A stretch of DNA of 64,000 nt from Falsiroseomonas sp051433195 (GTDB taxonomy: Bacteria; Pseudomonadota; Alphaproteobacteria; Acetobacterales; Acetobacteraceae). A program made the translations under genes and the position numbers. The number at the start of each line of letters is the position of its first letter. The stretch's first letter is position 1. Location of the stretch: contig NZ_JBHMFT010000016.1 in NCBI RefSeq assembly GCF_051433195.1, positions 70,715-134,714 of the forward strand, written 5' to 3'. Below the pieces are notes generated by a model. It searched no databases and was not told the origin of the DNA. It worked only from the letters and a program-made list of their open reading frames with translations. Positions 57,455 to 64,000 of this stretch are shown piece after piece.

Positions 57455-58666
57455 TCAGCGCTCCGAGCTTACCGAGCGAAGCTGCCGATTGCCACGCTTC
57501 CGGTCGGCCTGCTCGATCTCGACCTCGTCACGCCGGAGCGTCGCCTGCACCGTCTCAACGCGCTGCGTACGTTCGGTCCGCACCACAATCTCTTCCCGCA
57601 GACGCACGCGCTTCTCGACGGTCGGAACCTCCTCCGTCTCAACCACCTCGACCGTCAACTCGGTCAGGATTTCTCCCGTGACTTTGTCACTGACTGGCCT
57701 GCGGCGCTCCACGACGACCTTCTCGCTCTGCAGAGTGACCTGCCGCTCAACCGGGGTCTCGACGACGAAGCGGCGGATACGGGCCGTGCCACGGTTCTCC
57801 GTTCGCTTGCCAACCTCGAGGATCTCCTCACCGAGCGGGATCACCTCCTCCATCCCGGCAAGGCCCCGGGCTTCGGCAGCGTTACCGGTTGGCTGCCGGT
57901 TCTGCATTGCCCCAAGCCAAGGCCACATGAACATGTTCGTCATCGCCGCGGCTTGGGTCTGAGCACGTCGGCCTGCCTCGCCAGCAGGCGCTGCGGTGGC
58001 AAGACGAGTGGCCTCGCCAACGGCCTTGCTGGCTGCAGCAACAGGCCGCAGTGCCGCATCAACAACCCGGCGTGCGTCAGTGCGAGCACGCTGTTCAGCA
58101 GCAGCCTGCTCCCGCTCGGCCGTCGCAACCTCCTGCGCCCGCAGTTCCGCCTGCCGGGCAAGGAACTCGGCCTGCTCGCGCTCCCCACGGGCCTTGGCGC
58201 GCCGCTCTTCCGCTTCGTCCTGCTTTGCCTGTTCTGCCTCGGCAAGACCCGCTTCCATTTTTTCTGTGACAGCCTGCACCTGCTCCTCGCTCAGCGCCCG
58301 CTGCACAGCCGGAAGCAATTCCTTCTTCTCGTCGCGGGCGTGCTGACGGAACGTCTTCTGCAGATCAGCAAGCCGTTCAGCAAAAGCCGGGTCGTTCTTC
58401 GGCATGGCGTCCAGCTCGGAAAGCTTCGCGCGCAACTCCTTGTTGTCCCGGATTGCGTCAGCGACCAATTCCTTGGTTTCCGAGTTCTTCCTGAGGATCG
58501 GGAAGAGGTGCTGCTCCTCGAGGCCTGCGTGGAGCTCGAGCTCGGCCTTGAGGTCGGAAAAGAGCTTCTCCCTGGTCTTCACCGCACCATCCGAGGTTTC
58601 GGAGAGCTTGGCGAACAACTCGGTGGCTTTGGCTGGGCCAGCCTGCATGAGGGTTCTGAGCGTCAT
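57455..58666 (-). CDS. Hemerythrin-like/DUF2382 fusion stress protein
   Basis: A 403-residue protein. Residues 1-130 form a hemerythrin-like helical bundle: the Hxxx(E) ligands in ELHAGLEEQHLF (His46, Glu50) and FRQHARDEKKEL (His109, Glu113) are kept, but the first His (normally in a D-H pair at the start of helix 1) reads AGP, and the third-helix His is also lost. Residues about 135-200 are a charged coiled coil, and 205-255 resemble a phasin-like helix. A C-terminal DUF2382 domain (about 275-385, with repeated VERxV units) follows, known from general stress proteins. The gene stands alone, converging on mgsA. Oxygen or metal sensing is uncertain given the missing ligands. Confidence 0.8.
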   Translation of the reverse strand: MTLRTLMQAGPAKATELFAKLSETSDGAVKTREKLFSDLKAELELHAGLEEQHLFPILRKNSETKELVADAIRDNKELRAKLSELDAMPKNDPAFAERLADLQKTFRQHARDEKKELLPAVQRALSEEQVQAVTEKMEAGLAEAEQAKQDEAEERRAKARGEREQAEFLARQAELRAQEVATAEREQAAAEQRARTDARRVVDAALRPVAAASKAVGEATRLATAAPAGEAGRRAQTQAAAMTNMFMWPWLGAMQNRQPTGNAAEARGLAGMEEVIPLGEEILEVGKRTENRGTARIRRFVVETPVERQVTLQSEKVVVERRRPVSDKVTGEILTELTVEVVETEEVPTVEKRVRLREEIVVRTERTQRVETVQATLRRDEVEIEQADRKRGNRQLRSVSSER

Positions 58667-59421
58667 CGTATGTCCTAACTTTGAAATGATTGAGGCGTGT
58701 GATGTTGAATTCTGCTGCGACCTGCACGGTTCCTTAACTACCGGCATGCGTAACAGCACTGTTCGAGTGGATATTTTTTGCTGCACCGCAGCACGCCAAC
58801 ATCTGGACGAGCATAAGGTTGCATCGCTGCGACCGCGCCGTAGAATTTTAGACGTACTGCCGGAAGGCGCGGACGATGTGGTGACACTCAGACCGACATG
58901 CCGGCAGCCCGGCGAGCAGCGGCATGGCGCGGGGCTGTTCATGCGCCTCACTGGGCGCACTGTCGAAGCCGGCCGCGCGGCGCTTGCCGTCGGCAACTAC
59001 CTGGGGCTCGAAGCCATGGCTGCCACCAGAGGGGACAAGCGCGTCACCCAAGCCCGTTGCGCAGCTGCGGCGGCTTTACCGCCGCAGCTGCCGCCTGCTG
59101 GGCCGCGGATCGATCACGGTGTCAGTTCAGCCCCAGGGAACGCTTCCATCGCGCTATCCGGCTTCGGTGGCACGACGAAGCTCATGTCGCGGGTAGGGTA
59201 AATCCGCCACTGGCCTCGTAGGTATCTGAAATGAAACCCCCGCTGGCGGATGGGGTGTCCGCCTCACTCGCGTCCTGCGGTATCCAGTCCCGTCCCAATC
59301 TCCACGGGCCCCATAGGGCATTTGCCTTCTGCGCGCTTCGTTCCGTCCCCGCGTGTTTCCGGTTGCGTCCCGCCAGTCCACAAGATATTTGTGGACGTGG
59401 TTGTGGACTGGAGGCGGAGCG
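58667..59421. other. 755-bp tract with no supported gene
   Basis: The first ~190 bp are AT-rich and presumably hold the promoter of the hemerythrin-DUF2382 gene (a GGAAC lies about 60 bp upstream of it on the minus strand, but no matching -10 of the EcfG type is seen). The rest has only short, family-less frames. Just before the integrase, TTTGTGGAC and TTGTGGAC occur 5 bases apart, a possible integrase or regulator site. No tRNA is visible. Confidence 0.45.
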
Positions 59422-60717
59422 GTGGCGAAGGCAGCGGGCAAGCTCAACGGCAAGCTGACAGCGATTGAGTGCAAGGCGCTGGTGGCGACCGGGAAGCCTG
59501 GCGCCCATGCCGATGGCGGCAACCTCTACCTGCGGATCGCGGGAGCGGCGGCGGGCAAGTGGACGCTGCGCTACATGCTGGCGGGCAAGGCCCGTGAGAT
59601 GGGGCTGGGCGCCTATGACGCGGACGCCAAGCGCGGCCTGACGCTGGGGCAGGCCCGCGAGGCTGCCGCCGACGCTCAACGGATGCTGCGCGACGGTGTG
59701 GACCCGCTTGACCATCGCAAGGCTGCTGCCGAGGCGGAGGCCGCGCGGGCTGCCGCTGCCGTCGCCAAGGCGCACACCTTCCGCACCGTGGCCGAGTTGT
59801 ACATCGCCGCCCACGAGGCCGGCTGGCGCAATCCGAAGCATCGGGCGCAGTGGCCGAGCACCCTTGGCGCCTACGCCTACCCGAAGATCGGAAAGAAGGC
59901 GGTGGGGGAGGTCACCACCGATGATGTGCTTGGGTGCCTCAACCCGATCTGGAACGCCAAGCCGGAGACCGCAACGCGGCTGCGCGGCCGGATAGAAGCG
60001 GTGCTGGACTATGCCGCCGCCCGCGGCTGGCGCACGGGGGAGAACCCGGCGCGGTGGCGCGGGCACCTGTCCAACCTGCTGCCCCGCCGGTCAAAGGTGG
60101 CGCGGGTTGAGCACCATGCCGCCTTGCCTTGGCAGGACATGGCGCCGTTCATGGCGCGGGTGCGGGCGCAGCCGGGCACCGCCGCTAAGGCGCTGCTGTT
60201 CTGCATCCTGACGGCAACCCGCACCACGGAAACGCTTGGCGCCCGCTGGTCGGAAGTGGACATGGGCGCTTCCGTGTGGGTGGTGCCCGGCGATCGCATG
60301 AAGGCGGGCCGCGAGCACCGCGTGCCGTTGTCTGCGGATGCGCTGGCCGTGCTGCGGAGCATGGAGGCGGAGCGGAGCGCGGAAGGTGAGGACTTTGTCT
60401 TCCCAGGTGCCCGTCCGAACCGGCCGCTGTCCTCCATGTCCATGCTCATGCTGCTGCGCCGGATGAAGCGCGGGGATCTGACGGTGCATGGCTTCCGGTC
60501 TGCCTTCCGCGACTGGTGTGAAGAAGCCACCAGCACGCCGCACGCGGTGGCGGAGGCCGCGCTGGCACACACCATTGGGGACAAGGTGGAAGCCGCCTAC
60601 AGGCGCGGAGACCTGTTCCAAAAGCGGGCAAAGCTGATGGCGGAGTGGGCCGCCTTCTGCGCGAGGGCGCCGGGCGAGGCAGTCACATCGCTGATGTCGG
60701 AGGCTGCCAATAGCTGA
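59422..60717 (+). CDS. Tyrosine-type site-specific integrase (P4 family)
   Basis: A 431-residue integrase. An N-terminal arm-binding DUF4102 domain (KLTAIECKALVATGKPGAHADGGNLYLR) leads to the core-binding SAM-like domain and the catalytic domain. Catalytic residues: Arg in TATRTTE, His-x-x-Arg in HGFRSAFRDW, His in AALAHTIGDK and the nucleophile Tyr in VEAAYRRGD. All five are present, so it should be active. GTG at 59422 is chosen because it starts at the arm domain. No tRNA target is adjacent, and a truncated copy of its 3' end follows 3.1 kb downstream. Confidence 0.9.
   Translation: MAKAAGKLNGKLTAIECKALVATGKPGAHADGGNLYLRIAGAAAGKWTLRYMLAGKAREMGLGAYDADAKRGLTLGQAREAAADAQRMLRDGVDPLDHRKAAAEAEAARAAAAVAKAHTFRTVAELYIAAHEAGWRNPKHRAQWPSTLGAYAYPKIGKKAVGEVTTDDVLGCLNPIWNAKPETATRLRGRIEAVLDYAAARGWRTGENPARWRGHLSNLLPRRSKVARVEHHAALPWQDMAPFMARVRAQPGTAAKALLFCILTATRTTETLGARWSEVDMGASVWVVPGDRMKAGREHRVPLSADALAVLRSMEAERSAEGEDFVFPGARPNRPLSSMSMLMLLRRMKRGDLTVHGFRSAFRDWCEEATSTPHAVAEAALAHTIGDKVEAAYRRGDLFQKRAKLMAEWAAFCARAPGEAVTSLMSEAANS
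60441..60660 (+). repeat. Direct repeat, copy 1 (integrase 3' region)
   Basis: Aligns without gaps, at an offset of 3132 bp, with 63573-63792; most differences are at third codon positions. Confidence 0.85.
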
Positions 60718-61149
60718 CCGGCCGCCCCATTACTGCGCGGAGACCACACACTCGCCGTGTTACCCGATCACGCCGCGATAATTGCAACGGACAGATGTAG
60801 CGAAAAGCGAAAATTCACACACATGTGATCTTGCGCAGGGTGTGCTTTCGTCAAACAGAGCAAGCGCAGGGCTGGGACGATCTGCAACGGTTCGCTCCAC
60901 CGCGACACGCCCAATCACCGGCGGGCCGTACCAAAGAGAGACCCGCTCATGGCAAGCAACTCGCGCCACAGCTCGGCCGGCTCCTACGGCGACGTTCCTC
61001 AACTCGATCGAGCATCGGCATCCTCTGAACGAACCCCAGCTGCAATTGACGCAGTGCGCCGGGCTGGGGCCGACGGTAGCAACCCGGCGGAGGTAGAAGC
61101 CGCTGTCCGAGACCTGATCTTTGCTTGGCACTTAGATTGGGCACGCCGC
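60718..61149. other. 432-bp tract with no supported gene
   Basis: Between the integrase and the hydrolase-like gene. It starts with an AT-richer zone (60770-60835) that may be a promoter. The hydrolase frame is open upstream to 60949, but those codons precede the signal peptide and look non-coding. Confidence 0.45.
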
Positions 61150-62067
61150 ATGCTCCGCAAAATCGGCGTGCTGCTCGCGGCATGCTGCGCCGTGGGTGCC
61201 GCGCCTGCTTCTGCCGCCGAGAGGCTCGTTCTCAACGATACGGATGGCCCAGTTGGCCTTCTCTCGACGCCACGGCGTTCGGAGCCCGTGCCAGCGGTAA
61301 TCCTCGTACATGATAGCCTTGGGACGGATCGGCGCGCGGATCTGACGGTCCGGCAGCTTCGCGATGCGGGAGTAGCCACTCTCGAGGTCGAACTGTATGC
61401 CGTGTCCGCGGATGGCGCAGGCAGCACCGCGGCGTTCGATGTGCGGGCCGAGGCGGAGGTATTGGACCGCGCCCGACGGGCTCTCGCCGCACAGCCGGGC
61501 ATTGACTCCACGCGCGTTGCCGCGCTGGGGTTCGGCAGAGGCGCGCATGCCCTGGCAGAGACGCAGGAGGGAAAGCAGCAGGACTGGTCGGCGCGCGTCT
61601 ACCTCTATCCGGACTGCGCTGCGCTCGGCAGCGCGCTGGTGGCGGGCACGAGCACGTCCCGCGCGCCCTTGCTTCTGCTTCATGGCGATGTCGGCGCAGG
61701 CGATCCGCCGTGCGACTGCGTCAATGTCGCTAATCGCCTTGAGGAAGCGGGGGTGTCGGTCCGCATCATCCACTATCGAGGCGCGGCGCATGGATGGGAC
61801 TTGCCGCCGATTGGCGAGCACTTGGTGTCGTTCCAGCCGGCGCCCGTTGGCCGTGGCACGCTCCGCACGGTTGCGTGGCCGGAACTGGCAGAGATGTCGG
61901 CCACTCAGACGGCGGGCTTCCTCGCCGCCGCCATGAATGGGCGACTGCGCCCTCATATCCACGCAGAACCGAACCTTAGGACTCCGCCCGGCTCACAGAG
62001 GACTTCCGGAAATTGTCAGTTGCACCCGGACCACTCCGCCACGCTGCGGGGAGTACGCGCGTGGTGA
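61150..62067 (+). CDS. Secreted dienelactone hydrolase-like protein without nucleophile
   Basis: A 305-residue alpha/beta-hydrolase-fold protein with a signal peptide (KIGVLLAACCAVGAAPASA). Fold motifs: PAVILVHDSLGTD (oxyanion region), LLLLHGDVGAGDPP (acid Asp) and YRGAAHGWD (His). The nucleophile elbow, expected as G-F-[C/S]-x-G, reads LGFGRGAHAL, so the Cys or Ser is replaced by Gly. It is probably not a working dienelactone hydrolase. The C-terminal 80 residues are not part of the domain. It is followed after 38 bp by an MFS gene on the same strand. Confidence 0.7.
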   Translation: MLRKIGVLLAACCAVGAAPASAAERLVLNDTDGPVGLLSTPRRSEPVPAVILVHDSLGTDRRADLTVRQLRDAGVATLEVELYAVSADGAGSTAAFDVRAEAEVLDRARRALAAQPGIDSTRVAALGFGRGAHALAETQEGKQQDWSARVYLYPDCAALGSALVAGTSTSRAPLLLLHGDVGAGDPPCDCVNVANRLEEAGVSVRIIHYRGAAHGWDLPPIGEHLVSFQPAPVGRGTLRTVAWPELAEMSATQTAGFLAAAMNGRLRPHIHAEPNLRTPPGSQRTSGNCQLHPDHSATLRGVRAW

Positions 62068-62105
62068 CCTAGGCGCTGCGGACCAAGCTGCCGGCCTGAC
62101 GCCAC

Positions 62106-63326
62106 GTGCCCAAATTAGCGGCTCGCCTGCGGCTTATGCGCCAGCAGTCATCGTTGCGCTCTCGCAGCAGGGCGGTGGTGGCCGGCGCCTTTCTTGTCAC
62201 GATGGTCGGCTTCGGCGCGATCTACTCGTATGCCGCCTTTGCAGAAGAGATCGCCTCCACCTTTGGTTCGTCTCGCGCCTCTGTCTCATTTGTCTATGCT
62301 CTAAGCGGTGGCACTTGCTTTTTTGTTAGCGCGGTGGCCGGGCGGTTAGCAGACCGCATCGGCGCCCGCGCTCTCGCCACGATGGGAATGCTGCTGGTCG
62401 GACTCGGCTTCCTGGTAGCTTCGGGGGCCTCCAGCATTACTCAGGTGTATGTCGGGTACGGCGTGCTGATCGGCGTTGGCTGCGGCTTCGCCTATGTCCC
62501 CGCGATCACTGCCGTACAGCGCTGGTTCGATACCCATCGTGGCCTTGCCTCGGGCATCGCGGTTAGCGGGATCGGCATCGGCACGGCGCTGGTGCCGTCA
62601 GCAGCCGACGCATTCTCGCATTTCGGCGATTGGCGCACCGCCTTCATCGCCTGCGGCCTGCTCGCAGCGCTGATCGGCGTATCAGGGGCTCTGCTGCTGG
62701 CTCCGTCTCCGGTGCAGCCTGCGTCAGAAATGCCGGCAAGTTTGGATCCGTTGCCTGAAACCGTGCCGACCCGCGACTTCGCGCTGACCTATGCCGGCAC
62801 GCTACTGGTTTCCATGCCAGCAGTACTGCCACATGCGATGCTGGTCGGCACTGCGCGCGACATGGGTTTCGATCGGCACGCCGCTGTCGCGCTGCTCGGG
62901 CTGGTCGGCCTCGGCACCATCCTTGGCCGCTTTGTGCTAGCGGCACTAGCAGATGTGGTCGGTCGGCGCGGTGTGTTCCTACTGTGCTGCGGCGGGATGT
63001 CCTCCTCAATGCTGCTGTGGGCCATCGCCGAGGACGAATCGACGCTGCAGATCTTCGCCCTTATGTTTGGGGCGCTGCAAGGCGGCTTTGTCGCGCTGTT
63101 GCCCGCCTTCGTCGCCGACAGCTTTGGCACACGCAGGCTTGGCGGCGTGCTTGGCATGCTCTACACCGCTCGCGGCATTGCGTTGCTTTCAGCACCTCCG
63201 TTGCTAACTATTGGCGTCGCAATACTCCCCGGCCATACAGTCCCGCTCGCCATAACGACCGTCGTGGGCACAGCCGGCACCATTCTTTTCGCCGCGGTCA
63301 GGCGCGGACGAATTCGTCAGTGCTGA
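62106..63326 (+). CDS. MFS transporter (oxalate/formate or monocarboxylate type)
   Basis: A 406-residue protein with about 12 membrane helices and the two half-repeats of the major facilitator fold. The loop motif GRLADRIGAR (between helices 2 and 3) and RWFDTHRGLASGIAVSG are typical of the OFA/monocarboxylate branch. The second-half counterpart is LADVVGRRG. Substrate unknown; a small organic acid is the likely class. GTG start at 62106; an ATG at 62136 is possible. It is probably co-transcribed with the hydrolase-like gene. Confidence 0.85.
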   Translation: MPKLAARLRLMRQQSSLRSRSRAVVAGAFLVTMVGFGAIYSYAAFAEEIASTFGSSRASVSFVYALSGGTCFFVSAVAGRLADRIGARALATMGMLLVGLGFLVASGASSITQVYVGYGVLIGVGCGFAYVPAITAVQRWFDTHRGLASGIAVSGIGIGTALVPSAADAFSHFGDWRTAFIACGLLAALIGVSGALLLAPSPVQPASEMPASLDPLPETVPTRDFALTYAGTLLVSMPAVLPHAMLVGTARDMGFDRHAAVALLGLVGLGTILGRFVLAALADVVGRRGVFLLCCGGMSSSMLLWAIAEDESTLQIFALMFGALQGGFVALLPAFVADSFGTRRLGGVLGMLYTARGIALLSAPPLLTIGVAILPGHTVPLAITTVVGTAGTILFAAVRRGRIRQC

Positions 63327-63450
63327 ACGCAAACATTCCATACCGCCACTCCGTCGCCAGCGACCTACCTCCCTGCTGCCGCAGCCTCACCGAGAGTGCG
63401 TGTAAGGCAACGATTTCGGTGTGAGATAGGTCGCCATCGCCTCGATCATC

Positions 63451-63855
63451 GGGAGCTGCAAGCTGTCCACCGAAGCCCTGGCTATGCTGCACGCGATGGA
63501 GGCGACCCGCCCGAACGAAGGTGACGGCTACATCTTCCGGCGCTGTGGCGGGAAGCCGCTTTTATCCATGGCCATGCTCATGCTGTTGCGGCGCATGAAG
63601 CGGGATGACCTGACCGTGCACGGCTTCCGTTCAGCCTTCCGAGATTGGTGCGAGGAAGCCACCAGCACGCCCCACGCGGTTGCGGAGGCGGCGCTGGCAC
63701 CACCAATCGGGGACAAGGTGGAAGCTGCCTACAGGCGCGGCGACCTATTCCAGAAGCGAGTAAAGCTGATGGCGGAGTGGGCCGCCTTTTGCGCCAAGGC
63801 ACCAGCTGAGATCGTCGCACCGATGCTGAGCCGCTTGGCGGCAGCCAGTGGTTGA
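63451..63855 (+). pseudogene. Truncated integrase (C-terminal third)
   Basis: About 130 codons homologous to the end of the intact integrase (from KLSTEALAML through HGFRSAFRDW to AAYRRGDLFQKR). The N-terminal arm, core-binding domain and first catalytic Arg are missing. The active-site His (AALAH in the intact copy) reads AALAPPIGDK. It lies 124 bp after the MFS gene, in the same orientation as the intact integrase, and cannot be active. Confidence 0.85.
63573..63792 (+). repeat. Direct repeat, copy 2 (integrase relic)
   Basis: Gap-free match to 60441-60660. The two copies bracket the hydrolase-like and MFS genes. Confidence 0.85.
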
Positions 63856-63869
63856 CTAGCTGAAGCACC

Positions 63870-64000
63870 ATGACGGAGCTCGAGGTGCGGAAGATGACGA
63901 AGGAGGGCTACGCGAAGAACGACCAAAAGTTGCAGCAGAAGGCGCGGAGCGCGCTGGAGACGTTGCAGCGGCTGGGGAATTTGCAGGATCGAGAACGCGC
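63870..64000 (+). CDS. Hypothetical protein, 3' partial
   Basis: An ATG at 63870 opens a frame to the end of the window (MTELEVRKMTKEGYAKNDQK ... about 43 residues). It is rich in Lys, Glu and Gln and predicted helical. No family is recognised and the gene continues outside. It starts 14 bp after the integrase relic. Confidence 0.35.
   Translation, partial: MTELEVRKMTKEGYAKNDQKLQQKARSALETLQRLGNLQDRER

Noticed and set aside
58700..58760. Possible EcfG stress-sigma promoter upstream of the hemerythrin-DUF2382 gene
   Set aside because: A GGAAC is present on the minus strand, but no CGTT-like -10 follows at 16-17 bases.
60949..61149. Upstream extension of the hydrolase-like gene
   Set aside because: A signal peptide begins at the ATG at 61150; the preceding codons show no conserved sequence.

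Overview
The window is high-GC DNA from an alphaproteobacterium, most likely of the Acetobacteraceae (Roseomonas-like). This rests on recognised gene order and protein families, not on a database search. Markers are the blocks pcm/tolC/popZ/valS, xthA/erpA/dgt/argS/SPOR/nagZ/M50/scpA/scpB/tatB/tatC/serS and gyrA/coaD/ppi/ppi, plus a GTTC-N7-GTTC LexA box between uvrA and ssb, the form typical of alphaproteobacteria.

Layout. 1-4.5 kb: end of an antiporter gene, a cytosine deaminase, an unknown membrane protein, an isocitrate-lyase/PEP-mutase family enzyme, a HAD phosphatase, a frameshifted mgtC and tRNA-Asn and tRNA-Cys. 4.5-13 kb: pcm, tolC, popZ, valS, a Uma2 protein, a Gln-rich secreted protein and ilvD. 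13-25.6 kb: DNA repair, Fe-S assembly, dNTPase, argS and a tightly overlapping run to scpB, then an orphan ABC ATPase, tatB, tatC and serS. 25.6-32 kb: a long repeat-built coiled-coil lipoprotein, a DUF815 ATPase, yajC with its terminator, superoxide dismutase, an NDUFAF6-like phytoene synthase homologue and a glycosyltransferase-like protein. 32-43.8 kb: uvrA and ssb diverging from the SOS box, a PF10118 protein, a methyltransferase, gyrA-coaD-ppi-ppi, tRNA-Lys and a DEAD-box helicase.

From about 44.5 to 58.7 kb the character changes to a sensory and stress region. It has a photoactive yellow protein (PYP) homologue overlapping a PAS-GGDEF diguanylate cyclase, a multi-PAS hybrid histidine kinase, an SH3-like secreted protein, a frameshifted methyltransferase, a PAS-HWE kinase, a giant CheB-CheR-PAS-HWE kinase, a stand-alone CheB, methylglyoxal synthase and a hemerythrin-like/DUF2382 fusion. 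No chemoreceptor, CheA or CheW is present. The best candidate for an under-described system is the PYP/diguanylate cyclase pair, a possible blue-light input to c-di-GMP made of two overlapping genes.

From 59.4 kb a tyrosine integrase begins an accessory segment. It carries a secreted alpha/beta-hydrolase-like protein without the usual nucleophile and an MFS transporter, and is followed by a second, truncated copy of the integrase 3' end, which suggests an integrated element with degraded neighbours. Four tracts of about 430-760 bp hold no gene I can support.
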